Source: Bacteroidota bacterium
GTDB taxonomy: Bacteria; Bacteroidota; Bacteroidia; Bacteroidales; Prolixibacteraceae
Direction of reading: 5' to 3'
Assembly (NCBI GenBank): GCA_030691295.1
Contig: JAUYEQ010000423.1
Span: 1 to 13,580, forward strand
DNA length: 13,580 bases
Shown here: in pieces, positions 5,766-13,580 of the stretch
Position numbering within the stretch: position 1 is the first letter of the stretch
Layout: the number at the start of each line of letters is the position of its first letter
Position numbers and translations under genes: made by a program
The notes under the pieces: model-generated
The model's database searches: none
What the model was told of the DNA's origin: nothing
What the model saw: the letters and a program-made list of their open reading frames with translations, nothing else

Positions 5766-8700
5766 TGAAAAAAATCGTACCTAAGGGTTTGTTGCTGAGC
5801 ACAAGCCTGAAAAAACTTGTATTAATTATGAAACTAGCAATCTTCTTGATGGTTTTTACTGTTCTCCAATCAATGGCAGAAACAGTATTCTCTCAGTCTT
5901 CAGGTTTAACCCTGAACGCGAACCAATCTAAAGTAGAAGAAATTTTGCTCCAGATTGAGAACCAAAGCAATTACGTATTCATGTACAACAAAGACTTAAT
6001 TGATGTTGAGAAAAAAACCAGCATCAGCGTAAAAGGCGCTTCGGTTGTTGAGGTGCTCGACTTGTTGTTCGAAGGAACCAACATTACCTACAAGCAAATG
6101 GGCCGACAGATCGTTCTGTCACCTGCTTTTGCCCAACAGGAGAAAAAAGTGACCGGAAAGGTTACAGATGCGAACGGAGAACCTATTCCGGGAGCAGCCA
6201 TCACTGTGAAAGGAACTACCAATGGAACTATCACTACAGTTGAAGGAACTTTCGAATTATCGAAAGTGGAAGAAAATTCCACCCTCGTTTTTTCGTTTGT
6301 CGGATTAAAAACACAGGAAATTCCTGCCAATGGAAAAACGGTCATTAATGTTGTTCTGGAAGAAGATATGACAGGACTTGATGAAGTGATCGTTATTGGT
6401 TACGGTACTGCCAGAAGGCAGGATTATACAGGTTCCGTCAGTTCTGTTAAAATGGAAGGATCGCCGGTTTCACTGGCTCCAAACCTAAATGCGTTGGAAT
6501 CTTTAAAAGGAAATGTGGCCGGCTTGAATATTGGTGCCACCAACAGTGCCGGAGGCGAGCCCACAATGGATATCCGCGGTCAGAATTCAATTAGCGGCAA
6601 CAATGATCCGTTGATTGTGTTGGATGGAGTTATCTATCTGGGAAGTTTGAACGATATCAATCCAAACGACATTGCAACATACGACATCCTTAAAGATGCT
6701 GTTTCTGCTGCCGCTTACGGTTCGCGTTCAGCAAACGGCGTTATAGCCATCACCACTAAAAAGGGAAAAACAGGCAAACCTGTTATCACGTTCAATACTT
6801 CGGGCGGATTGCAGAGCTGGCAAAACCAACCGGTGATGATGAAAGGCACGGAATGGATCAGTGTGGTGAATGCCCGTAACAAATATGCAGAAGGTTCAAC
6901 CAACTGGATGAAAACAGGTGAACTGGCCAACCTTGCTGCAGGAAGTGAAACCGTATGGCTCGATCAGGTAACGCAGACCGGGGTTATTCAGGATTATCAG
7001 ATTGCCGTTTCGGGTGCAGCACAGAATGTGAATTACTATATTTCAACATCATACAATGAAAATAAAGGAATTGTTGTTGGCGACGATTATTCACGCATCT
7101 CTCTGTTGGGTAAGGTAAATACTACCATTACAAGCTGGTTAAAAATTGGTGTCGATGCCAGCTATTCCAGAAGAGATTATTCAGGTTTTGAAGCCAACGT
7201 TGGCGAAGCTCAAACAATGTCTCCTTATGGCGTAATGTATCGCGATGATCAGGGAAATCTGGAGAAATACCCCTATACCCAATCTTCAATGAACCCATTG
7301 TGGGGAGTTGACGATGAAACGCGTGAGAATCAAGACATACGCAACAACTACCGCTTAAATGCTTATGCAGTAATTGATGCTCCCTGGATAAAAGGTTTAA
7401 ATTACAAGATCAATGTAATGACCAACCTGGATAATAATCAATCCGGAAATTTCACCAACGAACAATACTACATTAAAGAAGGTGAAGGTTTGACAAGATA
7501 TCAACCGTCTACAGTGGTTGGCTTTCTGGCGAGTGCAAACGGAAATGTTGATAACAACAAAACTTTCAGTTATGTTTTTGACAATATCCTGAACTATAAA
7601 AACACATTCGGAAAACACTCTGCTGAAATAACTGCTGTTGCCACACGAGACTATCGCCGTTACGAACAGGTAAATTCAACCGGATCGGATTTTGCCGCAA
7701 ACGGTAATACAACACTTGGAATGTGGGGACTTGCCAAAGCCACCGTTCAAAAAGTAAATATGAATATCGATGAACGTGCCAATATTGGTTACCTGGGCCG
7801 TGCAAGTTATTCCTATGAAGACAAATATTTCTTTACCGGATCGTATCGTCGTGATGGAGCCTCGGTTTTTGGATCCAATAAAAAGTGGGGAAATTTTGCC
7901 GCCGCCGGTGTAGCCTGGAAAATATCGAACGAAGAATTTCTTAAAGGTTTTGAAACGCTTAATAGTTTAAAATTAAAAGTTTCATGGGGTCAAAACGGTA
8001 ATCAGGGAACCGGACCATACGGAACATTGTCAACCATCGCCAATGGAACTTCAGGCGGTATCCGTTATGAATATTCAAACGCACCGGGCAAAATCAGCTA
8101 CGGTTTATACCAGAATGCACTTGGCAACTCTGATTTGGGCTGGGAATCAACTGATACATGGAATACAGGATTTGAATCGGCCTGGTTGAATGACCGCATT
8201 TTTGTTGATGTGGATGCCTATTTCTCAAAAACCACCGACCAGATTTTTGTTCGCAATATCCCGGTTATGACAGGGTTCAAAACAATCAGAACTTCAATGG
8301 GGCAGATCGATAACAAGGGTCTTGAAATAACTTTGCGTACTGTTAATGTGAAGACCAAGGATTTAAGCTGGAACACATCGGTTACCTACTGGATCAACCG
8401 CAACAAGTTGGCTAAACTTTATGGTGACGATAAAGATGGCGATGGCATTGAAGATGATGACGTTGCAAACTCCTTGTTTATCGGCAAATCACTGAGCGCT
8501 ATTTACGGGTACGAACAGATTGGTATTGTTCAGGCTGAAGACACTGACTACATTACACTGACTGGCGCTGCTCCTGGTGCACCAAAATATAAAGATTTGG
8601 ACGACGTTGCTGGCATCACTGCTGCCGACCGTAAAATTTTGGGTTACGGAAAAGAAAACTTCCGGTTGAATATGAGCAACAGCCTGACATATAAAAATTT

Positions 8701-9127
8701 TGAACTGTATGCAATGGTCACTGGTACTTTTGGAGGAAACGGATATTTCATGAAAGCCAATACAGCCGCTTATATGACTTCTGGAACAGGTCGTTTTAAC
8801 GATAACATGACTTCGAAACCTTACTGGACACCGGAAAACAAAAACAATGTTTACCCGTCGGCTTATTTCGCCGGAGATGGTCGTTACCTTGCACTTCAGT
8901 CGCGCGGATTTGTGCGATTCCAGGACGTTTCCCTCTCGTATTCGTTCAATAATCAGTCGTGGGTGAAAGCTGCGAAGATCAACACCCTGAAAGTATTCTT
9001 CAGCGCCAAAAACCTGGCTACCATTACCAATTGGTTCGGAGGCGATCCTGAAACAGGAACTCCCGTGCGGGAAAACACCTTCCCGGTACCTACAACCTAC
9101 TCAATTGGCGCAAATATTAGTTTCTAA
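5765..9127 (+). CDS. susC: SusC/RagA-type TonB-dependent outer-membrane receptor with STN signalling domain
   Basis: This 1120-residue protein imports glycan fragments through the outer membrane together with SusD. An extended signal peptide spans about 1-44, with a basic N-terminus and then a hydrophobic core at about 23-37. The upstream ATG was chosen because STN-type SusC proteins usually carry this long leader; Met22 is an alternative. The STN domain is at about 47-120, the regulatory Ig-like carboxypeptidase domain at about 128-199 (V-T-G-K-V-T-D near 129-135), and the TonB-box-like L-D-E-V-I-V-I-G-Y-G-T at 205-215. The plug is at about 216-333, containing D-P-L-I-V-L-D-G-V near 281-289 and Y-G-S-R-S-A-N-G-V near 318-326. 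The beta-barrel runs to the C-terminal Phe. The STN domain fits signalling to the FecR protein encoded upstream. An Asp-rich, calcium-loop-like segment lies at about 889-899. The gene is 20 nt upstream of susD and is probably transcribed with it. Confidence 0.96.
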   Translation: MKKIVPKGLLLSTSLKKLVLIMKLAIFLMVFTVLQSMAETVFSQSSGLTLNANQSKVEEILLQIENQSNYVFMYNKDLIDVEKKTSISVKGASVVEVLDLLFEGTNITYKQMGRQIVLSPAFAQQEKKVTGKVTDANGEPIPGAAITVKGTTNGTITTVEGTFELSKVEENSTLVFSFVGLKTQEIPANGKTVINVVLEEDMTGLDEVIVIGYGTARRQDYTGSVSSVKMEGSPVSLAPNLNALESLKGNVAGLNIGATNSAGGEPTMDIRGQNSISGNNDPLIVLDGVIYLGSLNDINPNDIATYDILKDAVSAAAYGSRSANGVIAITTKKGKTGKPVITFNTSGGLQSWQNQPVMMKGTEWISVVNARNKYAEGSTNWMKTGELANLAAGSETVWLDQVTQTGVIQDYQIAVSGAAQNVNYYISTSYNENKGIVVGDDYSRISLLGKVNTTITSWLKIGVDASYSRRDYSGFEANVGEAQTMSPYGVMYRDDQGNLEKYPYTQSSMNPLWGVDDETRENQDIRNNYRLNAYAVIDAPWIKGLNYKINVMTNLDNNQSGNFTNEQYYIKEGEGLTRYQPSTVVGFLASANGNVDNNKTFSYVFDNILNYKNTFGKHSAEITAVATRDYRRYEQVNSTGSDFAANGNTTLGMWGLAKATVQKVNMNIDERANIGYLGRASYSYEDKYFFTGSYRRDGASVFGSNKKWGNFAAAGVAWKISNEEFLKGFETLNSLKLKVSWGQNGNQGTGPYGTLSTIANGTSGGIRYEYSNAPGKISYGLYQNALGNSDLGWESTDTWNTGFESAWLNDRIFVDVDAYFSKTTDQIFVRNIPVMTGFKTIRTSMGQIDNKGLEITLRTVNVKTKDLSWNTSVTYWINRNKLAKLYGDDKDGDGIEDDDVANSLFIGKSLSAIYGYEQIGIVQAEDTDYITLTGAAPGAPKYKDLDDVAGITAADRKILGYGKENFRLNMSNSLTYKNFELYAMVTGTFGGNGYFMKANTAAYMTSGTGRFNDNMTSKPYWTPENKNNVYPSAYFAGDGRYLALQSRGFVRFQDVSLSYSFNNQSWVKAAKINTLKVFFSAKNLATITNWFGGDPETGTPVRENTFPVPTTYSIGANISF

Positions 9128-9147
9128 CCTATTAAAACGACTTCGAT

Positions 9148-10938
9148 ATGAAAAAGATAAAATATATAGCTGGTATCTGGTTCCTGATGCTCCTGGTGAG
9201 TATGGTAAGCTGCGAATCGGATAAAGAATTCCTGACCGAAGACCCTCAGACTTTCTATACAGTTGACAATGCGTTTTCTACATCTGCTCAGGTTGATCAG
9301 GTATTGGTTTCGATTTATTCTCATTTGCGCGATTTATGGGCAAATCCTACTGAGTCGGGCTGGATCTTTGTTTTCCGCGGAAACGGAACCGATATGTTTG
9401 ATGTTGCCAGTATCCGCAGAGGAGCAACCTTTAACAATTACGGTGTCATCAATCCGGACAATGGTAGTTTTTACGAAAACTACACCACCTGGTATTATGT
9501 GATTTCACGTGCCAACCTTGCTCTGTACGCTGCTGAACTGCCGCAAATTTCGTGGTCGACTCCTGCCGAAAAAGCATATGCAGTTGGCCAGGCCCGTTTT
9601 TTCCGCGCTTTTGCCTACCGTAATTTGGCCGAATTGTTCGGCGGCGTGCCAATTGTAACCGATATCACTACAACTCCAAAGTACGATTTCGAGCGTGCCA
9701 CACGTGTTGCCACCTACCAGTTTGCCATTACCGAAATGGAAGCCATCGAAGCTGACGTTCCGGAAACAACTACTGCCGGTGGCCGTCTGGTCAAAGGAGC
9801 CGTTCAGCACAATCTTTGTCAGTTGTACCTCGGGTTGGGCACCCAACTGGGCGCCGAAGGAAAAGCCAGCGAAGCCTCAGCGGCATTTGCCAAATCAATA
9901 AGCTTTGGAAATAAAGTAATCGATGGAGGAACCTATTCATTGATGAAAACACGTTTTGGAACCCGAAGAACTGCGGCAACCATCGCTGTTAATGTTTATC
10001 AGGGCGGAAGCGCTGCTGCTCCAGTTGACACTATTCTGCAAACCGCGAATCATTACTGGGATCTCTTTCAGGAAGGAAACGTGAACTATCAGGATGGGAA
10101 CAAAGAGTGTATCTGGGCAATGCAGATTGATTATGCCGCTTACAAGGCAGAAGACGGACGGTCGAAATTGCCTTACTCGCGTACCTACGGAGCGGTTTTC
10201 CGCGATGGAGCTAAAAACCACATTACCGGAACATTGGAAGATGTGGGAGGACGCGGAATTGTTCAGATTATGCCAACTATGTACACCCGCAATGAAATTT
10301 ATGCTGACAAATGGGGAGCAGACTTGCGTAATTCTGATATCGTCTTCCGCAGAAGGTTTAAAGGAAACGTTGCCGCATCGCCCTATTTTAAGAAAATTGT
10401 GCCATGGAGCGAAATGTACAACGGAAGCACCGATGCGACTACCAACAAGAACAACAGCAGTTTATGCTATCCGGTATCGTGCAAAATTGCCACCGATAAA
10501 TACACCGGGCTGGCCGACGGTGAAAACCTGAGCAACCTGTTCCGCGACGATTATTTCATCCGCTTGTCGGAAACCATTTTGTTGCGCGCCGAAGCCAAAC
10601 AACGCAGTGGCGACAAAGCCGGTGCTGCTGCCGACATCAACCTGTTGCGCGACCGTGCCAATTGTACCTATAAAGTTACCGCCGCCGATATGGACGACAA
10701 ATTCAACCTGATTTTGGACGAACGCGCACGCGAACTGGTTTACGAAGAATGTCGCTGGAATACCCTTTTGCGCATGGGCGGCACCATTGCTACCGATCGT
10801 ATCAAAAAATACGCCTACTGGCCTGAAGCGGCAGCTACACTGACCTTCAATTATAACTTGTGGCCAATTCCGCAAACGGTAATCGACACCAACAAGGATG
10901 TAAAACTGGAACAAAATCCGGGTTGGGCTGCTAAATAA
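9148..10938 (+). CDS. susD: SusD/RagB-family glycan-binding outer-membrane lipoprotein
   Basis: This 596-residue protein has a lipoprotein signal peptide, with M-V-S-C as a lipobox-like sequence and Cys22 as the acylated residue. Typical SusD landmarks follow in order. D-P-Q-T-F-Y-T is just after the signal. The TPR-like helix F-R-A-F-A-Y-R-N-L-A-E-L-F-G-G-V-P is at 152-168. A long loop-rich central region follows. The C-terminal signatures are L-R-A-E-A-K near 475-480, L-D-E-R-A-R-E-L-V-Y-E-E-C-R-W at 523-537, and P-I-P at 573-575 before a final Q-N-P-G-W. It caps the SusC barrel and captures glycan at the cell surface. It is somewhat longer than many family members (around 500-550). The gene follows susC by 20 nt and ends just before a strong terminator, so susC-susD is probably a two-gene unit. 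Confidence 0.95.
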   Translation: MKKIKYIAGIWFLMLLVSMVSCESDKEFLTEDPQTFYTVDNAFSTSAQVDQVLVSIYSHLRDLWANPTESGWIFVFRGNGTDMFDVASIRRGATFNNYGVINPDNGSFYENYTTWYYVISRANLALYAAELPQISWSTPAEKAYAVGQARFFRAFAYRNLAELFGGVPIVTDITTTPKYDFERATRVATYQFAITEMEAIEADVPETTTAGGRLVKGAVQHNLCQLYLGLGTQLGAEGKASEASAAFAKSISFGNKVIDGGTYSLMKTRFGTRRTAATIAVNVYQGGSAAAPVDTILQTANHYWDLFQEGNVNYQDGNKECIWAMQIDYAAYKAEDGRSKLPYSRTYGAVFRDGAKNHITGTLEDVGGRGIVQIMPTMYTRNEIYADKWGADLRNSDIVFRRRFKGNVAASPYFKKIVPWSEMYNGSTDATTNKNNSSLCYPVSCKIATDKYTGLADGENLSNLFRDDYFIRLSETILLRAEAKQRSGDKAGAAADINLLRDRANCTYKVTAADMDDKFNLILDERARELVYEECRWNTLLRMGGTIATDRIKKYAYWPEAAATLTFNYNLWPIPQTVIDTNKDVKLEQNPGWAAK

Positions 10939-10957
10939 TTTTTTCTCTTGAACCAAT

Positions 10958-10997
10958 AAACAGGGACATCTTTCGATAAGGCTGTCCCTGTTTTTTT
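10958..10997 (+). terminator. Intrinsic terminator after susD
   Basis: AAACAGGGACA (10958-10968) pairs with TGTCCCTGTTT (10983-10993) around a 14-nt loop, and the T-run extends to 10997. The 11-bp stem with its GC centre and T-tract is a textbook intrinsic terminator 19 nt after the susD stop. It should limit read-through into the rhamnosidase gene. Confidence 0.88.
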
Positions 10998-11010
10998 CAG
11001 ACCTTCATTC

Positions 11011-11043
11011 AGACCTTCAAGGTTTTGGGAACCTCGAAGGTCT
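11011..11043. repeat. Near-perfect palindrome before the rhamnosidase gene
   Basis: AGACCTTCAAGGTT (11011-11024) and AACCTCGAAGGTCT (11030-11043) are complementary in 13 of 14 positions with a 5-nt loop (TTGGG). A direct copy of CAGACCTTCA also occurs just upstream (10998-11007 and 11010-11019). There is no T-tract afterwards. The shape resembles short intergenic palindromic repeats dispersed in genomes, but copy number cannot be seen from one window. It could also be a 5'-leader structure for the next gene, whose ATG is 26 nt away. Confidence 0.6.
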
Positions 11044-11069
11044 ATAAAAACAGGATTAAACCAACTCAC

Positions 11070-13394
11070 ATGAACCAACTGCTAAAAACCAATTTTCGGG
11101 TTCTTCTGATTTTTCTTCTCTCCGGATGCTATTTTCAGGGGCAAAGTACCACTCCTGAAAAAAAGTCCAGTTTATCGGCGCGCACATCACCAAGCTTTGC
11201 ACCATCAGGCTTGCTTTGCGGATTACTCTCGCACCCTGAATTATCGCTGATCACCAATCCTGCCCCGGATTTTAGCTGGATCGTGGTTTCCGATCAGCCC
11301 GGCGATTTCCAGACTGCCTACCAAATCATGGTCGCATCATCAATTGACTTATTGAAAAAAGAAACACCTGACCTTTGGAATTCAGGAAACGTCTTATCCG
11401 GCCAGTCGGTAAATATCAATTATGAAGGCAAATCCCTTTCTTCCAACTCCTCCTATTACTGGAAAGTAAAAAACACGACCAAACTGAAAGGCGAATCGGC
11501 ATGGAGCGCCGTACAGAAGTTCAACACCTCCGTTCTGAATGCTGCCCGGAAATGGCCCGGAGAAAGCAAATGGATACAGCTGACGGATGATAACGGCGTA
11601 AAATTCTGGTCGTTCGAGAACCGTCACCCGGTAATCTACCATCCGGTAAAACCTGTAAAACAAACAGCAAAAAACAATGGCGTCCATTTTTTTGATTTCG
11701 GAAAATCGACCTTCGCAACCTTAGCACTTAACCTGACCTGGAATCCCAAAAGTGAAGAAGTACAAAAGACGATTAAAATACATATCGGAGAAAAATCGGT
11801 TGGCGATTCCATCGACCAGAAACCTGGCGGAGGGGTAATTTTCAGAACCTACCCGTTGACGATAAAATCAGGCACCCACTTGTATTCATTGGAGATTCCT
11901 CGTTTTGTCGCCCGATATCCGCACAGCCAGGTGATGCCGCTGGAAATGCCTGAAGTCGCTCCATTCAGGTTTTGCGAATTGATAACCGAGGGCGAAAACA
12001 TTCAGGTAAACGAGATCACCCAGAAAGCGCTTTATTACCTGTTTAACGATCGGGCTTCCGGGTTTTCCTGCTCCGATGAACGGTTGAATTCAATTTACAA
12101 TTTGTGCAAACACTCAGTCATCGCCAACACCTACAATGGCGATTATGCCAACAGCGAACGTGAGCGAATGATGTACGAAGCCGATTGCTATATCCAACAA
12201 ATGGGACATTATGCCATCGATCGTGAATTTGCCATCGCCCGCTACAGTCTCGAAAATCTGATTTACCACGCTACCTGGCCAACAGAGTGGATATCGCATA
12301 GTATTTTTATGGCCTGGGCCGATTACTGGCACACGGGAAACACGGAAGTGATCACCACTTATTTTGAGGATCTTAAAGCCAAAACTTTGGCGGCGCTCGA
12401 AACCGAAAACGGATTGATCAGCACCCGGACCGGCCTGCAAACAACAGATTTTCTGGAATCGATCCATTTTAACGGCAAAGCGTTGCGCGATATTGTCGAC
12501 TGGCCGCACGGAGGAATGGGCATCGGGGCTGGAGGCGAAACCGACAATTACGACTTTTCGGATTTCAATACCGTTGTAAACGCCTTTTACCACCAGTCGC
12601 TGGTGTACATGTCGGAGATGTCGAAGGCAATTGGCAAGCAGTCGGATGCAGCGTTTTTCAGTAAAAAAGCAGCGGCTGTTAAGACCGTTTTCAACCGCCA
12701 TTTTTTTGACGAGGAACGTGGCATTTATATGGACGGAATTGGGTCCTCTCACGCATCGTTACATGCTAACATGTACCCGCTCTGTTTCGGTCTGGTTCCA
12801 GAAAAACGCCAGGCATCAGTTATCAATTACATCAAATCGAAAGGGATGGCTTGCGGTGTTTACGGCGCCAATTACCTGCTCGAAGCGCTTTTAAATTACG
12901 ACCAGACCGATTATGCCTTTAGCCTCCTGACCGCTGATTCGGACCGCAGCTGGATGAATATGATCAGGCTCGGAGCCACGATGACTACGGAAGCGTGGGA
13001 CAACAAATACAAGTCGAACAACGGCTGGAGCCACGCCTGGAGCGCATCTCCGGTGCATATCATCCCCCGGAAAATTATGGGAATTGAACCAGCCGAAGCT
13101 GGTTTTGGGAAAATGGTTGTAAAACCACGACCTGGGTCGCTGAGCCATGCCGAAGTCAAATTGCCGACTATCCGGGGCGACGTGCAGATGTCGTTCAAAA
13201 ACAAGCCGCAGCAATCGTTCTCCATGAACCTGACCATTCCGGCCAATACCACCGCCGATGTGTATCTGCCTTTCTGGTCGAAAACGCAAAAAGTAACGAT
13301 GAACGGGAAAGCAGTGAAATACCGCACAGAAGGAAATTTTGCAGTTATTGAAGGAGTCGAATCAGGAAATACATCGTTTGAAACAACCCGATAG
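11070..13394 (+). CDS. GH78-like alpha-L-rhamnosidase family lipoprotein
   Basis: This 774-residue protein has a lipoprotein signal peptide ending in L-S-G-C, with Cys20 as the lipidated residue, so it is placed at the periplasmic or outer-membrane surface. The ATG at 11070 is preferred over the in-frame TTG at 11025, which would put 15 extra residues before the signal peptide and start inside a palindrome. An Fn3-like N-terminal domain typical of GH78 enzymes covers about 55-150, with Y-Y-W-K-V in it, then a beta-sandwich domain to about 320. A six-hairpin (alpha/alpha)6 catalytic domain is at about 330-670, and a C-terminal beta domain from about 675. E365 in S-E-R-E-R aligns with the family's general acid and D372 with the later conserved Asp. 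E641 in T-T-E-A-W aligns with the general base. The usual D-C-P start of the acid motif is replaced by A-N-S. It lies after the susCD terminator but on the same strand, and probably trims terminal rhamnose from the imported glycan. The family assignment is sound; the substrate is inferred. Confidence 0.85.
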   Translation: MNQLLKTNFRVLLIFLLSGCYFQGQSTTPEKKSSLSARTSPSFAPSGLLCGLLSHPELSLITNPAPDFSWIVVSDQPGDFQTAYQIMVASSIDLLKKETPDLWNSGNVLSGQSVNINYEGKSLSSNSSYYWKVKNTTKLKGESAWSAVQKFNTSVLNAARKWPGESKWIQLTDDNGVKFWSFENRHPVIYHPVKPVKQTAKNNGVHFFDFGKSTFATLALNLTWNPKSEEVQKTIKIHIGEKSVGDSIDQKPGGGVIFRTYPLTIKSGTHLYSLEIPRFVARYPHSQVMPLEMPEVAPFRFCELITEGENIQVNEITQKALYYLFNDRASGFSCSDERLNSIYNLCKHSVIANTYNGDYANSERERMMYEADCYIQQMGHYAIDREFAIARYSLENLIYHATWPTEWISHSIFMAWADYWHTGNTEVITTYFEDLKAKTLAALETENGLISTRTGLQTTDFLESIHFNGKALRDIVDWPHGGMGIGAGGETDNYDFSDFNTVVNAFYHQSLVYMSEMSKAIGKQSDAAFFSKKAAAVKTVFNRHFFDEERGIYMDGIGSSHASLHANMYPLCFGLVPEKRQASVINYIKSKGMACGVYGANYLLEALLNYDQTDYAFSLLTADSDRSWMNMIRLGATMTTEAWDNKYKSNNGWSHAWSASPVHIIPRKIMGIEPAEAGFGKMVVKPRPGSLSHAEVKLPTIRGDVQMSFKNKPQQSFSMNLTIPANTTADVYLPFWSKTQKVTMNGKAVKYRTEGNFAVIEGVESGNTSFETTR

Positions 13395-13580
13395 CATGAA
13401 AAAGCAAGCTCCGCTTTTAGCCGAGCCATGGATCAGGCCGAGTTTTTATCAGTCCAAAATTGTAATTTTAGCGTTTGCCGTTTGGCAAAAAGGCGACTCA
13501 TCCCAAACAAACTTATGTGCCCGATGATACTGGTGTGCAGTACATCACAATATTTGTGAAATCGATGAAACCACTTCTGG
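13395..13580. other. Unassigned window end, possible convergent minus-strand gene fragment
   Basis: These 186 nt hold no recognisable gene. The longest open stretch is on the minus strand: 48 codons from 13579 down to a TGA at 13433, entering from outside the window and rich in aromatic and basic residues. It would be the C-terminus of a gene converging on the rhamnosidase gene, with the hairpin at 13400-13418 between the two stops. On the plus strand, a 43-codon frame from the ATG at 13396 and an open frame from 13472 to the window end are also present. None resembles a family I know. A 6-bp inverted repeat (13474-13489, loop GTTT) lies in this stretch. Confidence 0.25.
13400..13418. terminator. 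Weak, possibly bidirectional terminator hairpin after the rhamnosidase gene
   Basis: AAAAGC (13400-13405) and GCTTTT (13413-13418) form a 6-bp stem around a 7-nt loop just after the rhamnosidase stop. The A-rich left and T-rich right arms would give a short U-run on both strands. The stem is short, with only two G-C pairs, so this is a tentative call. Confidence 0.3.

Noticed and set aside
11025..11069. N-terminal extension of the rhamnosidase from a TTG codon
   Set aside because: It would begin inside the palindrome loop and place 15 polar residues before a clear lipoprotein signal peptide that starts at the ATG at 11070.
12114..12752. Long minus-strand frame (212 codons) opposite the rhamnosidase gene
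   Set aside because: It lies wholly inside the catalytic domain of a well-supported gene and its translation shows no recognisable domain; it is a shadow of coding bias.
12891..13429. Two overlapping minus-strand frames (13289-12891 and 13429-12911) opposite the rhamnosidase C-terminus
   Set aside because: No family motifs, no promoter, and full overlap with a conserved plus-strand gene.
13472..13580. Plus-strand open frame running off the right edge
   Set aside because: It has no ATG in a convincing position before 13564, no recognisable motif, and competes with an equally open minus-strand frame.
1..13580. CRISPR arrays, tRNA or rRNA genes, insertion sequences, phage genes
   Set aside because: No regularly spaced repeats, no tRNA-like cloverleaf or rRNA sequence, and no transposase or integrase motif was seen on either strand.

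Overview
The window looks like chromosomal DNA from a member of the Bacteroidota. The evidence is a SusC/SusD pair with a STN-domain receptor, an ECF sigma/FecR regulatory pair, the TAnnTTTG type of -7 promoter element, absence of strong Shine-Dalgarno sequences, and moderate G+C. A free-living or marine Bacteroidales/Marinilabiliales relative is possible, but that finer placement is a guess.

Left part (1-3556): surface polysaccharide synthesis. The 3' end of an NAD-dependent epimerase/dehydratase gene (plus strand) enters from the left. It runs tail-to-tail into, and overlaps, a three-gene minus-strand operon. In transcription order that operon encodes a Wzz-like chain-length/copolymerase protein, an O-antigen ligase/polymerase-like membrane protein, and a class I SAM methyltransferase. 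The genes overlap by 23 nt and 4 nt, so they are probably translationally coupled.

Middle and right part (3557-13394): a polysaccharide utilization locus (PUL) on the plus strand. It holds an ECF sigma factor, a FecR-type anti-sigma factor, a SusC-like TonB-dependent receptor with an N-terminal STN signalling domain, a SusD-like lipoprotein, and a GH78-like alpha-L-rhamnosidase lipoprotein. Ligand binding at SusC should be signalled through the STN domain to periplasmic FecR, releasing the sigma factor to raise susCD expression. The hydrolase suggests a rhamnose-containing glycan or glycoside as the substrate.

The non-coding stretches are the most interesting part. The fecR-susC gap has a plus-strand -7 element for susC. 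Facing it on the minus strand are a perfect -7 element at the susC start codon and a hairpin followed by a T-tract. Together these look like a roughly 70-nt antisense RNA gene of the DonS type described in Bacteroides PULs. The sigma-fecR gap carries a perfect 17-bp inverted repeat and a separate perfect 14-bp palindrome. The divergent gap between the polysaccharide operon and the sigma gene carries an 11-bp inverted repeat; one arm overlaps the sigma promoter. A strong intrinsic terminator follows susD, and a near-perfect palindrome lies just before the rhamnosidase start. The last 186 nt hold no gene that can be named; a convergent minus-strand gene may end there.
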